Shown: positions 17,144-26,486, counted from the stretch's first letter. The stretch: 64,000 nucleotides of DNA from Micromonospora sp. C31 (GCF_018070575.1 NZ_JAGPXN010000001.1:744001-808000); one strand, 5' to 3'. Program-made: numbers and translations. The notes: generated from the sequence alone by a model not told the origin.

Positions 17144-18235
17144 TCAGAGGGTGCAGTTGATGAGGACCGGTTCGGGGTGCAGGGTCACGCCGAAGCGGTG
17201 GTGGACGCCGTCGCGGATCTCCCGGGCCAGCTCCACCAGGGACGCGGTGCTGGCGGTGCCGCTGCGGTTGGTCAGGGCGAGGGTGTGCTTGCTGGAGATG
17301 GCGACGCCCTCCGGCCCCGGATGCCCCTTGCCGAAGCCGGCCTTGTCGATCAGCCAGGCCGCGCTGACCTTCACCACGTCACCCGCACCGGGCCAGGAGG
17401 GCGGCTCACCGATGTCGGCGGCGCGCTCGCGCAGCAGTTCGTACGCGGCGACGTCGAGCACGGGGTTGGTGAAGAACGAGCCGACCGAGCGGGTGTCCGG
17501 GTCGGCCGCGTCGAGCACCATGCCCTTGCCCGCGCGCAGCCGCAGGACCGTGGCCCGGGCGTCGGCCAGCGGCACCCGCTGGCCGACCTGCACGCCGAGC
17601 GCCCGGGCCAGTTCCGCGTAGCGCACCGGGCCCGACAGCGGCGAGCGGGCGAGCCGGAAGTCGACGGAGAGCACCACCCAGCGGTCGCTGTACTTGAAGA
17701 TGCTGGAGCGGTACGCGAAGCCGCAGTCGGCGGCGGCGATCCGCCCGACGGTCCCCTCGACCCGGTCGTGGACCTGCACGCCGGTGATGGTCTCGGCGAC
17801 CTCCTGCCCGTACGCGCCGACGTTCTGGATGGGGGTGGCGCCGGTGGAGCCGGGGATGCCGGAGAGGCACTCCAGGCCGGACCAGCCGTTGGCCACGGTG
17901 GTGGCGACCAGCTCGTCCCAGGGCTCGCCGGCCTCTACGCGTACCGTGACGGTGTCGGCGTCCTCGGCGACCACCCGCAGGCCCCGCGAGCGCACCAGGA
18001 CCACGGTGCCGGGGAAGCCCGCGTCGCCGATCACGACGTTGCTGCCCCCGGCGAGGAGCAGGACCTGCTCGTCCCGTTCGGCCGCCTCCCGCACCTCCCG
18101 GACGATCCCGTCGGCGTCGGTGCCGGCGACCACGCGGCAGGCCGGACCGCCCAGGCGTAACGTGGTGTATCGCGCCAGTTCGCACGTCGAGGCGGGTTCG
18201 GTTCCGGTTGTCGGCTGGGCGTAGACGTCTGACAC
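17144..18235 (-). CDS. murB: UDP-N-acetylenolpyruvoylglucosamine reductase
   Basis: A 363-residue FAD enzyme of peptidoglycan synthesis that reduces UDP-GlcNAc-enolpyruvate to UDP-MurNAc with NADPH. LLAGGSNVVIGDAGF and SGIPGSTGATPIQNVGAYGQ bind FAD and substrate; SVGSFFTNP holds the catalytic Ser, and the C-terminal HPEPVLINC segment is conserved. GTG at 18235 is chosen because TAGGGT (18248-18243) lies 7 nt upstream, predicting a leaderless transcript. murB also lies near mshA and gpm1 in mycobacteria. Confidence 0.92.
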   Translation of the reverse strand: MSDVYAQPTTGTEPASTCELARYTTLRLGGPACRVVAGTDADGIVREVREAAERDEQVLLLAGGSNVVIGDAGFPGTVVLVRSRGLRVVAEDADTVTVRVEAGEPWDELVATTVANGWSGLECLSGIPGSTGATPIQNVGAYGQEVAETITGVQVHDRVEGTVGRIAAADCGFAYRSSIFKYSDRWVVLSVDFRLARSPLSGPVRYAELARALGVQVGQRVPLADARATVLRLRAGKGMVLDAADPDTRSVGSFFTNPVLDVAAYELLRERAADIGEPPSWPGAGDVVKVSAAWLIDKAGFGKGHPGPEGVAISSKHTLALTNRSGTASTASLVELAREIRDGVHHRFGVTLHPEPVLINCTL

Positions 18236-18242
18236 GCCTTTC

Positions 18243-18252
18243 ACCCTAGGCT
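18243..18252. promoter_or_regulatory. Overlapping divergent -10 elements between murB and the MDMPI-type gene
   Basis: The minus-strand TAGGGT (18248-18243) and the plus-strand TAGGCT (18247-18252) overlap in the palindrome CCTAGG. The minus element is 7 nt before the murB GTG; the plus element would give a leader of roughly 45 nt for the downstream gene. Confidence 0.5.
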
Positions 18253-18305
18253 GAGGGGTAGCCGCGGCGCCCACTGGTGGCCCGGTCACCCCCGGGAGGA
18301 TGGCG

Positions 18306-19067
18306 ATGAGCAGACTGCATGGCACGAAGGACTTCTGGTTGGGCGCGCTCCGGGCGGAGGGCCCGGCGTTCGCCGCAGCCGTGGCGGAGGCACCGCCGGA
18401 GACACCGGTGCTGTCCTGTCCCGGCTGGAACGTCGCCGACCTGACCCTGCACCTGACCTCCCTCTACCGCTGGGTGCACTCGTTCGCGGGCGCGGGCGCG
18501 ACCACCCCGTCGCCCGGGAGGCCCGAGCCGGTCGAGCCGGAGCCGGGCGTCGCCCCGCTCCAGCTCTGGCAGCAGGCGTACGACCAGCTGATGACCCTCT
18601 TCGACGGTCTGGACCCGGAGGCCCCGGCGTGGAACTGGGCGCCGCAGCCGAAGAAGGCGGGCTTCTGGCCGCGCCGGACGGCGCACGAGACCGCGGTGCA
18701 CCGCTGGGACGCCCAGCTCGCCATCGCGGCGGGCGATCCGGTCGAGGCGAAGCTCGCCGCCGACGGGGTGAGCGAGATCCTGGACACCTGGCTGCCGGCC
18801 GGGCGGCGCCGCACGGCGGGCCAGTGGCACGGGGTGGTGCAGCTCGCCGCCGTCGACGCCGGCCAGGAGTGGTTCCTGCGGCTGCGCGGCGAGGGCGTGG
18901 CCCTGCTCGACACGGCCACCATCTTCGACCACGACGACCACCACGCCCGGGCGCAGGTCAGCGGCACCGCGAGCGACCTGCTGCTGGCGCTCTGGGGCCG
19001 GGTCGGCCTCGACACGCTGGACGTGGCCGGCGACCGCAGCCTGCTGGAGGGCCTCCGCGTCGGCTGA
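18306..19067 (+). CDS. Maleylpyruvate isomerase family mycothiol-dependent enzyme (TIGR03083-like)
   Basis: A 253-residue protein of the DinB-like mycothiol-dependent family. The N-terminal half has the family's metal-site pattern: His in LTLHLTSLYRW, then Glu and His in AHETAVHRWDAQ. The C-terminal half is the small MDMPI C domain. Such enzymes use mycothiol as a cofactor or in detoxification; the reaction of this one is not known. ATG at 18306 is preferred over ATG 18300 because GGGAGG at 18294-18299 is then 6 nt away. Mycothiol genes mshA and mshD are in the same window. Confidence 0.83.
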   Translation: MSRLHGTKDFWLGALRAEGPAFAAAVAEAPPETPVLSCPGWNVADLTLHLTSLYRWVHSFAGAGATTPSPGRPEPVEPEPGVAPLQLWQQAYDQLMTLFDGLDPEAPAWNWAPQPKKAGFWPRRTAHETAVHRWDAQLAIAAGDPVEAKLAADGVSEILDTWLPAGRRRTAGQWHGVVQLAAVDAGQEWFLRLRGEGVALLDTATIFDHDDHHARAQVSGTASDLLLALWGRVGLDTLDVAGDRSLLEGLRVG

Positions 19068-19121
19068 TCCACCGCCGCGGAGCCGGGCCCCGAGGGCTCC
19101 GCGCAGTCCCACCGCACGTCC

Positions 19122-19160
19122 GAAGAGAGCGGCCGCCCGGCACAGGCGGCCGCTCTCTTC
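19122..19160 (+). terminator. Strong hairpin after the MDMPI-type gene
   Basis: GAAGAGAGCGGCCGCC (19122-19137) and GGCGGCCGCTCTCTTC (19145-19160) form a perfect 16-bp stem with a 7-nt loop, 55 bp after the stop codon. It separates this gene from the ceb operon. Confidence 0.8.
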
Positions 19161-19249
19161 GCATCGGTGGCCCGCGTCGAGGCGGCTGGCTGCGGTCAGC
19201 ACCCATCCGGTGTCGGGCAGGTCCGCGTCCGGCTCTCTCCGGTAACGGC

Positions 19250-19263
19250 AGAGAGCGCTCTCT
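19250..19263. promoter_or_regulatory. CebR-type operator 1
   Basis: AGAGAGCGCTCTCT is a perfect 14-bp palindrome with the central CG typical of LacI-family sites and close to the known CebR consensus TGGGAGCGCTCCCA. It overlaps the first base of the -35 element TTGACA (19263-19268). Confidence 0.85.
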
Positions 19264-19291
19264 TGACACGGCGGGGGCCAGCCACCACCCT
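19263..19291 (+). promoter_or_regulatory. cebE promoter
   Basis: TTGACA at 19263-19268, a 17-bp spacer and CACCCT at 19286-19291. The -10 is weak, but the -35 is perfect and the element lies exactly between two operator palindromes, so bound repressor would block it. Confidence 0.6.
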
Positions 19292-19296
19292 GTCGT

Positions 19297-19308
19297 GAGA
19301 GCGCTCTC
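19297..19308. promoter_or_regulatory. CebR-type operator 2
   Basis: GAGAGCGCTCTC is a second perfect copy of the 12-bp core, 46 bp downstream of the first and just after the expected transcription start. Paired sites on either side of a promoter suit repression by a LacI-family dimer or tetramer. Confidence 0.85.
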
Positions 19309-19367
19309 TCAGCTCTGCTCCACCACCTGCCTCACCACCTCAGACGACCTGAGAGGGGTCCGACCAA

Positions 19368-20669
19368 ATGGGTGTCTTTCCGCGCCGCCGCCTGGCGGCG
19401 GTGGCCCTCGTCGCCGCCACCGCGTTGTTCGCCACCGCCGGCTGCGCCGGCGACGAACCCGCCGAGGACGGCAAGATCACGCTGACCGTGGACGTGTTCA
19501 GTCAGTTCGGCTACGAAGAGCTCTACAAGGAGTACATGGACAGCCACCCGAACGTGAAGATCGTCGAGCGTGGCACGGGCACCAACCTCGACGACTACTC
19601 GCCGAAGCTGACCCAGTGGCTCGCCGCCGGCAAGGGCGCGGGTGACGTCGTCGCCATCGAAGAGGGGTTGATGGTCGAGTACAAGGCCAACCCCGACAAC
19701 TTCGTCAACCTGCTCGACCACGGCGGCGCCGAACTCCAGGGCAACTTCCTGGAGTGGAAGTGGGAGGGCGGCAAGACCAAGGACGGCAAGCTGATCGGCC
19801 TGGGCACCGACGTCGGCGGCATGGCCATGTGCTACCGCAAGGACCTGTTCGCCAAGGCCGGCCTGCCCACCGACCGCGAGGCCGTGTCGAAGCTCTGGCC
19901 CACCTGGCAGGAGTACGTCAAGGTCGGCGAGCAGTTCAAGGCGAAGAACACCGGCGCCTCGTTCCTGGACGCCGCGACCAACATCTTCAACACGATCGTG
20001 CTCCAGACGGCGGGCAACGCGCAGGGCTACCACTACTACGACACCGACGACAACCTCGTGGTGGACAGCAACCCGGCGGTCCGGCAGGCCTGGGACACCA
20101 CGATGGACATCATCGACTCCGGCCTCTCCGGCAAGTACGGCTCGTGGTCCGAGGAGTGGGTGTCGGCCTTCAAGCAGGCCAAGTTCGCCACCATCGCCTG
20201 CCCGGCCTGGATGACCGGCGTCATCGAGGGCAACGCCGGCGCCGAGGCCAAGGGCAAGTGGGACATCGCCCGGGTGCCCGGCAACGGCGGCAACTGGGGC
20301 GGGTCGTGGCTCGCCGTGCCGACCCAGAGCAAGCACCGCGCCGAGGCGATCGAGCTGGCGAAGTTCCTGACCAGCGCCAAGGGCCAGATCGGGGCGTTCA
20401 AGGCCAAGGGCCCGCTGCCCTCCTCGCCGCAGGCGCTGGCCGACCCCGCGATCGTCGACGCCAAGAACGCGTACTTCTCCGACGCCCCCGTCGGGCAGAT
20501 CTTCGGCGAGGGCGCCAAGACCCTGAAGCCCGTCTACATGGGGCCGAAGAACCAGGCCGTACGCACCGAGGTCGAGAACGCCGTCCGGACGGTGGAGCTG
20601 GGTCAGCGCAAGCCCGACCAGGGCTGGACGGACGCGGTCAACAACGCCAAGAAGGCCGCTGCCAAGTAG
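19368..20669 (+). CDS. cebE: Cellobiose-type ABC transporter substrate-binding lipoprotein CebE
   Basis: A 433-residue family 1 extracellular binding protein. Residues 1-26 are a signal peptide ending FATAGC, a lipobox-like site giving a lipidated Cys. The mature part has the sugar-binding fold (TDVGGMAMCYRKDLFAKAGL, GGNWGGSWLAVP). The operon (binding protein, two permeases, family 1 beta-glucosidase, LacI regulator) is that of the streptomycete ceb system for cellobiose and cellotriose. No ATPase is encoded here; in streptomycetes a shared MsiK serves. AGAGGGG precedes the ATG by about 9 nt. Confidence 0.88.
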   Translation: MGVFPRRRLAAVALVAATALFATAGCAGDEPAEDGKITLTVDVFSQFGYEELYKEYMDSHPNVKIVERGTGTNLDDYSPKLTQWLAAGKGAGDVVAIEEGLMVEYKANPDNFVNLLDHGGAELQGNFLEWKWEGGKTKDGKLIGLGTDVGGMAMCYRKDLFAKAGLPTDREAVSKLWPTWQEYVKVGEQFKAKNTGASFLDAATNIFNTIVLQTAGNAQGYHYYDTDDNLVVDSNPAVRQAWDTTMDIIDSGLSGKYGSWSEEWVSAFKQAKFATIACPAWMTGVIEGNAGAEAKGKWDIARVPGNGGNWGGSWLAVPTQSKHRAEAIELAKFLTSAKGQIGAFKAKGPLPSSPQALADPAIVDAKNAYFSDAPVGQIFGEGAKTLKPVYMGPKNQAVRTEVENAVRTVELGQRKPDQGWTDAVNNAKKAAAK

Positions 20670-20742
20670 CCCGAGCGAGGGAGTGCGGGCGGGCGCCGGA
20701 GGCACCGGTCCCGCCCGCACCCGGGAAAGGAGTGGTCCGGGC

Positions 20743-21750
20743 ATGACCGTCCAGCTCGACGCGCGCCCGCCGGTCGCACCGGCGCCCCGCACCGGCCGGC
20801 GACCACCGGCGATGCGCTTCAGCCGCCTCGACACGAAGTACTCGCCCTACCTGTTCGTCGCCCCGTTCTTCGTGCTCTTCGGGGTGTTCGGGGCGTACCC
20901 GCTGATCTACACCTTCTGGGTGTCCCTGCACGACTGGGACCTGCTCGGCAGCAACCACCCCTTCGTCGGGCTGGAGAACTACAGCCGGCTGCTGGCCGAC
21001 GCCGACTTCTGGCACGCCGTCGTCAACACCCTCGGCATCTTCGTCATCTCCACCATCCCGCAGCTGCTGGCCGCGCTCTGGCTGGCCAACCTGCTCAACC
21101 GGCAGCTGCGGGCCCGGACGACGTTCCGGATGGCGGTGCTGATCCCCAACATCACCTCGACCGCCGCGGTCGCGATCGTCTTCGGGGTGCTCTTCGGCCG
21201 CGAGTTCGGCATGGTCAACTGGCTGCTCGACCTGGTCGGGATCGACGCCATCGCGTGGAAGTCGAACCGGTTCGCCTCCTGGGTGGCCATCTCCACCATG
21301 GTCGACTGGCGGTGGACCGGCTACAACGCGCTGATCTTCCTGGCCGCGATGCAGGCCATCCCGCGCGACCTGTACGAGTCGGCCGCCATCGACGGGGCCG
21401 GCCGGGCGCGGCAGTTCTGGTCGATCACGGTGCCGCTGCTCAAGCCGACGATCATCTTCACCGTCATCATCTCCACCATCGGCGGGCTCCAGCTCTTCAC
21501 CGAGCCCCGGCTGTTCCACTCCGGCACCAACCCGATCCGGGGCGGAACCCTACGGGAGTCGCAGACCGTGACCATGTACATGTTCGAGAACGCCTTCGCG
21601 CCCCACTACAACTTCGGGTACGGCTCGGCGGTGGCGTGGCTGCTCTTCGCGCTGATCGCGGTCGTCGCGGCGATCAACGTGCTGCTCCTGCGCCGGCTCG
21701 GCGGCGCGAAGCCCCCGAAGGACGCGAAGTCGAAGGAGGGAGCGCGATGA
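20743..21750 (+). CDS. cebF: Cellobiose-type ABC transporter permease CebF
   Basis: A 335-residue inner-membrane permease with about six helices and a 38-residue cytoplasmic N-terminus. The EAA loop that contacts the ATPase reads [18 protein letters not shown] (about residues 210-227). ATG at 20743 has AAAGGAG about 10 nt upstream. It follows cebE by 73 bp, and its stop codon overlaps the cebG start (ATGA), so translation of the two permeases is coupled. Confidence 0.88.
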   Translation: MTVQLDARPPVAPAPRTGRRPPAMRFSRLDTKYSPYLFVAPFFVLFGVFGAYPLIYTFWVSLHDWDLLGSNHPFVGLENYSRLLADADFWHAVVNTLGIFVISTIPQLLAALWLANLLNRQLRARTTFRMAVLIPNITSTAAVAIVFGVLFGREFGMVNWLLDLVGIDAIAWKSNRFASWVAISTMVDWRWTGYNALIFLAAMQAIPRDLYESAAIDGAGRARQFWSITVPLLKPTIIFTVIISTIGGLQLFTEPRLFHSGTNPIRGGTLRESQTVTMYMFENAFAPHYNFGYGSAVAWLLFALIAVVAAINVLLLRRLGGAKPPKDAKSKEGAR

Positions 21751-22580
21751 CCCGCCTCTGGGCCGCCAGCCGGCTCACCTACGCGGCACTGATCGCCGCC
21801 GGGGTCCTGTCGATCTTCCCGATCTACTGGATGTTCGTGGTGGCGAGCCGCTCCAACGACGCGATGGGCCAGCTGCCACCCCCGGTCACCCCCGGCGGCA
21901 ACTTCGGCGCGAACGTGTCCCGGCTGCTGAACAACACCGACGCGTACTTCGTCGCCGGCCTGGTCAACTCGGCGATCGTGGCGACCACGGTCACCGTCTC
22001 GGTGGTCTTCTTCTCCACCCTGGCCGGGTTCGCCTTCGCCAAGCTGCGGTTCCGGGGGCGCAACGCACTGCTCATGGTGATCATCGCGACGATGATGGTG
22101 CCCACCCAGCTCGGCGTCATCCCGCTCTACCTGCTGATGACGAAGCTGAACTGGAACGACCGGCTGCCGGCGGTGATCGTGCCGGCCCTGGTCACCGGCT
22201 TCGGGGTGTTCATGATGCGGCAGTACGCGGGCCAGGCGGTCAGCAACGAGCTGATCGAGGCGGCCCGGGTGGACGGCTGCAACACCGTGCGGATCTACTG
22301 GAACGTCGTGCTGCCGGCGCTGCGCCCGGCCGCCGCCGTGCTGGGGCTGCTCACGTTCATGACGACCTGGAACGACTTCCTCTGGCCGTACGCTGTCCTC
22401 AACGATCCGGAGAACCCCACCGTGCAGCTGGCCCTGCGCACCCTGTCCGACGGGTACTACACGGACATGTCCCAGGTATTCACGGGAACGGCCATCGCCA
22501 CTCTCCCGCTGTTGCTGGTCTTCGTCCTGTTCGGCCGCCAGATCATCGGCGGCATCATGGAAGGTGCGATCAAGGCGTGA
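21747..22580 (+). CDS. cebG: Cellobiose-type ABC transporter permease CebG
   Basis: A 277-residue permease of the MalG type with about six helices; the EAA loop is [20 protein letters not shown] (about residues 171-190). GGAGGG lies just upstream of the ATG. It starts inside the cebF stop codon, and its own stop overlaps the bglC GTG by 4 nt (GTGA), so cebF, cebG and bglC are translated as a chain. Confidence 0.88.
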   Translation: MTRLWAASRLTYAALIAAGVLSIFPIYWMFVVASRSNDAMGQLPPPVTPGGNFGANVSRLLNNTDAYFVAGLVNSAIVATTVTVSVVFFSTLAGFAFAKLRFRGRNALLMVIIATMMVPTQLGVIPLYLLMTKLNWNDRLPAVIVPALVTGFGVFMMRQYAGQAVSNELIEAARVDGCNTVRIYWNVVLPALRPAAAVLGLLTFMTTWNDFLWPYAVLNDPENPTVQLALRTLSDGYYTDMSQVFTGTAIATLPLLLVFVLFGRQIIGGIMEGAIKA

Positions 22581-23947
22581 GCACTCTGCGATTCCCCGAC
22601 AACTTCGTCTGGGGTGCGGCCACCGCCGCGTACCAGATCGAGGGCGCGGCCACCGACGACGGTCGCGGCCCGTCGATCTGGGACACCTTCAGCCGCACGC
22701 CGGGCAAGGTCCACCACGGGCACACCGGCGACGTGGCCTGCGACCACTACCACCGGTACGCCGACGACGTGGCGCTGATGGCGGAGCTGGGACTGAAGGC
22801 GTACCGCTTCTCGGTGGCCTGGCCCCGCATCCAGCCGGACGGCACCGGCCCGGTCAACCCGCGCGGCCTCGACTTCTACGACCGGCTCACCGACACGCTG
22901 CTGGCCCGGGGCATCGACCCGATCGTCACGCTCTACCACTGGGACCTGCCGCAGACCCTCCAGGACCGGGGCGGCTGGACCAACCGGGAGACCGCCGAGC
23001 ACTTCGCCACGTACGCCACGGCGGTGCACACCCGCCTCGGCGACCGGATCCCCACCTGGACCACGCTCAACGAGCCGTGGTGCTCGGCCTACCTCGGCTA
23101 CGGCAACGGGGTGCACGCCCCCGGCGAGCAGGACCCGGGCGCGGCCTTCGCCGCCGTACACCATCTGCTGCTCGGGCACGGCCTGGCGGCCCGCGCGCTG
23201 CGCGCCGCCGGCGCCAGGACCGTCGGGATCACGGTCAACCCGGCCGACGTGCGCGCGGCCGACCCGGACAGCGCGGCCGACGCGGCGGCGGTCCGCCTGG
23301 TCGACGGCCTGCACAACCGGATCTTCCTCGACCCCCTGCTGCGGGCGGCGTACCCCGACGACGTGCTGGAACACGTGGCCCGGATCGTCGAACCGACGTT
23401 CATCCGCGACGGCGACGAGAAGCTGATCGCCGCCCCGATCGACCTGCTCGGCGTCAACTACTACGCCCCCACCTACGTCGCCGGCCGGCCGGACGGCGCG
23501 GGCGGCAGCGCCTGGCCGGGCACCGAGGGCGCGGTGGAGTTCCTCCCGCCGGCCGGACCACTGACCGACATGGGCTGGATGATCGAGCCGGCCGGGCTGA
23601 CCCGGCTGCTGGAACGGATCGCCACGGACTACCCCGGCGTGCCGCTGATGGTCACCGAGAACGGCGCGGCGTTCCCCGACAAGGCCGACGCGGACGGCAC
23701 CGGGCAGGTGCCGGACGCGGATCGGATCGCCTACCTCGACGGGCACCTGCGCGCCGTGCACGAGGCGATCTCCCGGGGAGTGGACCTGCGGGGCTATCTC
23801 GTATGGTCGCTACTGGACAACTTCGAGTGGGCCGAGGGCTACCGTCGACGTTTCGGAATCATCCACGTCGACTACCTGACGCAGCGACGCACACCGAAGT
23901 CCAGCGCCCGGTGGTACCAGGGGGTGATCTCCCGGAACGGGCTGTGA
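22577..23947 (+). CDS. bglC: Family 1 beta-glucosidase BglC
   Basis: A 456-residue GH1 retaining beta-glucosidase with no signal peptide, so it acts in the cytoplasm on imported cellobiose. TTLNEPW (about residue 160) holds the acid/base Glu and MVTENGAAF (about residue 360) the nucleophile Glu; the N-terminal [15 protein letters not shown] and C-terminal [13 protein letters not shown] are family signatures. The GTG start overlaps the cebG stop. It completes the pathway from CebE capture to glucose. Confidence 0.92.
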   Translation: MSTLRFPDNFVWGAATAAYQIEGAATDDGRGPSIWDTFSRTPGKVHHGHTGDVACDHYHRYADDVALMAELGLKAYRFSVAWPRIQPDGTGPVNPRGLDFYDRLTDTLLARGIDPIVTLYHWDLPQTLQDRGGWTNRETAEHFATYATAVHTRLGDRIPTWTTLNEPWCSAYLGYGNGVHAPGEQDPGAAFAAVHHLLLGHGLAARALRAAGARTVGITVNPADVRAADPDSAADAAAVRLVDGLHNRIFLDPLLRAAYPDDVLEHVARIVEPTFIRDGDEKLIAAPIDLLGVNYYAPTYVAGRPDGAGGSAWPGTEGAVEFLPPAGPLTDMGWMIEPAGLTRLLERIATDYPGVPLMVTENGAAFPDKADADGTGQVPDADRIAYLDGHLRAVHEAISRGVDLRGYLVWSLLDNFEWAEGYRRRFGIIHVDYLTQRRTPKSSARWYQGVISRNGL

Positions 23948-23966
23948 CGAGGTGGTGGTGACGGGG

Positions 23967-24971
23967 ATGACGACGGCGCAGCGGCCGACACTCGAGGCGG
24001 TGGCCCGACGGGCGGGGGTCTCGCGGGCGACCGTGTCCCGGGTGGTGAACGGCTCCATGACGGTCGCCGAGCCGATCCGGGAGGCGGTCCGCCGGGCGGT
24101 GGCCGAGCTGGGGTACGTGCCGAACCTGGCCGCCCGCAGCCTGGTCACCCAGCGGACCGACTCGATCGCCCTGGTGCTGCCGGAGGCCGCCACCCGGGTC
24201 TTCTCCGACGACCAGGTCTTCCCCGGGATCATCCGGGGCGCGGCGCAGGAGCTGGAGGCGGCCGACAAGCAGCTCGTGCTGATGCTGGCCGGCTCCCCCG
24301 CCGGGCACGACCGGGTCGAGCGCTACACGACCGGCCGACACGTCGACGGGGTGCTCTTCGCCTCGCTGCACGGCGAGGACCCGTTGCCCGGCCGGCTCGC
24401 CCGGCTGGGCATCCCCGTCGTGTGCAGCGGCCGGCCGCTCGACGGCGCGGACGTGCCCTACGTCGACGTCGACCACGTCGGCGGGGTGGCCACGGCGGTG
24501 CGGCACCTGCTGGACGGCGGGCGTCGCCGCATCGCCACCATCGCCGGCCCACAGGACATGGTGGCCGGCATCGAACGGCTCGCGGGCTACCGGAACACCG
24601 TCACCGAGGCCGGGCTGCCGGAACTGGTGGCGACCGGCGACTTCACCCGCGAGTCGGGGGCGACGGCGATGCGGCAACTCCTCGCCGAGCACCCCGACCT
24701 GGACGCGGTCTTCGCCGCCTCCGACCTGATGGCGCACGCCGCCCTGCGGACGCTACGCGAGGCGGGGCGGCGGGTGCCCGACGACGTGGCGGTGATCGGC
24801 TTCGACGACATCGAGACGGCCGCGTACACCGAGCCGCCGCTGACCACCGTCCGCCAGCCGATCGTGCAGCTGGGCCGGCAGATGACCCGGCTGCTGCTGC
24901 GGCTGGCCGCCGGCGAGGCCATCGAACCCGTGGTGCTCCCCACCGAGCTGATCGTCCGCGAGTCGGCCTGA
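23967..24971 (+). CDS. cebR: LacI-family repressor CebR
   Basis: A 334-residue regulator with an N-terminal LacI helix-turn-helix (LEAVARRAGVSRATVSRVVNG, residues about 8-28), a hinge (YVPNLAARSL) and a periplasmic-binding-like sensor domain with the usual VIGFDDIE end. It is the obvious partner of the GAGAGCGCTCTC operators before cebE and, being the last gene of the operon, would repress itself; cellobiose is the known inducer for CebR. ATG at 23967 is used; an in-frame GTG at 23952 is possible. Confidence 0.87.
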   Translation: MTTAQRPTLEAVARRAGVSRATVSRVVNGSMTVAEPIREAVRRAVAELGYVPNLAARSLVTQRTDSIALVLPEAATRVFSDDQVFPGIIRGAAQELEAADKQLVLMLAGSPAGHDRVERYTTGRHVDGVLFASLHGEDPLPGRLARLGIPVVCSGRPLDGADVPYVDVDHVGGVATAVRHLLDGGRRRIATIAGPQDMVAGIERLAGYRNTVTEAGLPELVATGDFTRESGATAMRQLLAEHPDLDAVFAASDLMAHAALRTLREAGRRVPDDVAVIGFDDIETAAYTEPPLTTVRQPIVQLGRQMTRLLLRLAAGEAIEPVVLPTELIVRESA

Positions 24972-25031
24972 GGTGTAAGGAAGGGCACCTTGTTAACGTT
25001 TTCTGTATAGGAAGGGCCCCTTCCTTACACC
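24972..25031. repeat. Palindromic repeat, copy 2 (diverged)
   Basis: GGTGTAAGGAAGGG on the left and GAAGGGCCCCTTCCTTACACC on the right are intact outer parts; the left inner arm (CACCTTGTTAACG) and the centre have diverged, so the hairpin is imperfect. It begins on the base after the cebR stop codon. Confidence 0.85.
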
Positions 25032-25093
25032 TCACGGCAGGTGCCGGAGTTAATCCGTGGAGGCGTCGTACGAGCGTCGGTAGCGTCGCGCGG

Positions 25094-25501
25094 GTGACCA
25101 GGAATCTGATCCGCGTACCCGCCCTCTCCGACGTCGCCGAGTACGCGTACGCGGCCACGGTCGAGCCGCCGGCCCGGCTCGTCCACACCGCCGGCGCCTG
25201 CCCACTCGACGCCGAGGGGCGGACCGTCGCGCCCGGCGACCCCGTCGGCCAGGCCCGGCAGGTGATGGCCAACCTGGAGACCGCCCTCGCGGCGGCCGGG
25301 GCCCGGCTCACCGACGTCGTCAAGACCACCGTGTACGTGGCATCGTCGCGTCAGGCCGACCTGGTGGCCGTGTGGGAGGTGGTCCGGGACGCGTTCGGCG
25401 ACCACGACCCGCCCAGCACCCTGCTCGGGGTGACCGTGCTCGGCTACCCCGACCAGCTCGTCGAGGTCGAGGCCGTCGCCGCCGTACGCGAGGAGAACTG
25501 A
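25094..25501 (+). CDS. RidA (YjgF/YER057c) family protein
   Basis: A 135-residue RidA-fold protein. Family members deaminate reactive enamine/imine intermediates such as 2-aminoacrylate; GQARQVMANLETALAAAG and VVKTTVYVAS are typical segments, while the arginine of strict RidA members is not evident in GVTVLGYPDQLVEVE, so this may be a different subgroup. GTG at 25094 with TAGCGT (25081-25086) 7 nt upstream predicts a leaderless mRNA. The acetyltransferase gene follows after 1 bp. Confidence 0.82.
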   Translation: MTRNLIRVPALSDVAEYAYAATVEPPARLVHTAGACPLDAEGRTVAPGDPVGQARQVMANLETALAAAGARLTDVVKTTVYVASSRQADLVAVWEVVRDAFGDHDPPSTLLGVTVLGYPDQLVEVEAVAAVREEN

Positions 25502-25502
25502 C

Positions 25503-26399
25503 GTGCGAATCCGGACCGCCCGCCCCGACGACGCGCCCGCCGTGGTGGCGATGCGCGCGATCGTGCACCCCTACCTGGTGCGCGGCGTCGAGTCGACCCG
25601 GAAGATGATCGCCCAGCCACCGCCCGGCGAGGACTGGACCGCGTACGTCGTCGAGGTGGACGACACGGTGGTCGGCTGGGCGTCGGCCTACCGCAACGCC
25701 CAGACCTCCGAGCCCGACGTCGGGGAGATCTCCACCCTGCACGTGCACCCGGAGCACCGGGGCCGGGGTGCCGGCACCGCCCTGCTGACCGCCTCGCTGG
25801 GACACCTGCGGGGCATCGGGGCGCGCCGGGTGCGTACCTGGGCGCTGCCGGAGTCGCTGCCGTTCGCCCGCCGGCACGGCTTCACGCCGAGCCGGGAGCT
25901 GCGCTACTCGGCGCTGGACCTGCGGCCGGCCCCGCCGATGCCGCAGCCGCCGTCCGGCGTACGGCTGCTCCCGCTGACGGACCTCGACCCGCGCCGGATC
26001 CACCGGGCCGAGGTGGCGGCGGCGGTCGACGAGCCGGAGGACGTGCCCGCCGACGCGATCAGCTACGAGAGTTGGTACTCCGAGATCTGGGACAACCCGG
26101 GCCTGGACCGCGCGGCCAGCACCGCGGCCGAGATCGGCGACGAGATCGTGTCGTTCAGCCTCGTCAACCGCGACGGCGACCGGATGTGGTCGGACTACAC
26201 CGGCACGCTGCCGACGCACCGGGGGCGCGGGCTCGCCCGCCTGGTCAAGACGGCGGCACTGCACCGCGCCGCCGCAGGAGGGGTACGCGTCGCCTACACC
26301 TCCAACGACGAGGCGAACGCGCCGATGCTGGCGGTCAACGTCGGGCTCGGCTACCGACCGGTCGGTTCGAGCTGGTCCTGCCTGCGCGAACTGTCCTGA
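25503..26399 (+). CDS. Tandem GNAT-type acetyltransferase
   Basis: A 298-residue protein with two GNAT-like halves. The first has a clear acetyl-CoA loop, HPEHRGRGAGTALL (about residues 83-96); the second has THRGRGLARLVKTAALHRA (about 238-256) and the NVGLGYRP end typical of GNAT proteins. Acyl acceptor unknown. GTG at 25503 is 1 bp after the RidA stop, so the genes are coupled. Its last 49 bp overlap the end of a minus-strand gene remnant. Confidence 0.8.
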   Translation: MRIRTARPDDAPAVVAMRAIVHPYLVRGVESTRKMIAQPPPGEDWTAYVVEVDDTVVGWASAYRNAQTSEPDVGEISTLHVHPEHRGRGAGTALLTASLGHLRGIGARRVRTWALPESLPFARRHGFTPSRELRYSALDLRPAPPMPQPPSGVRLLPLTDLDPRRIHRAEVAAAVDEPEDVPADAISYESWYSEIWDNPGLDRAASTAAEIGDEIVSFSLVNRDGDRMWSDYTGTLPTHRGRGLARLVKTAALHRAAAGGVRVAYTSNDEANAPMLAVNVGLGYRPVGSSWSCLRELS

Positions 26400-26485
26400 C
26401 GGCCGAGCGGCGACGAGTTGGCGGCGTTGACGATCGCGTCCACCCGTTGGGTCGTGATGTCGCCCTCGACCAGGGTGATCTCCAT
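26351..26485 (-). pseudogene. Truncated macro-domain protein (5' remnant)
   Basis: ATG at 26485 has GGAGGG 5 nt upstream and opens a frame whose first 26 residues match the start of ADP-ribose-binding macro domains: LVEGDITTQRVDAIVNAANSS. Full proteins continue with a Gly-rich loop and about 140 more residues; here homology stops at about 26401 and the frame runs antisense into the acetyltransferase gene until TAG. The remnant begins 1 bp after the stop of the EI24 gene upstream, so it was once the second gene of that operon. The fragment cannot form the ADP-ribose pocket. Confidence 0.75.
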
Positions 26486-26486
26486 G

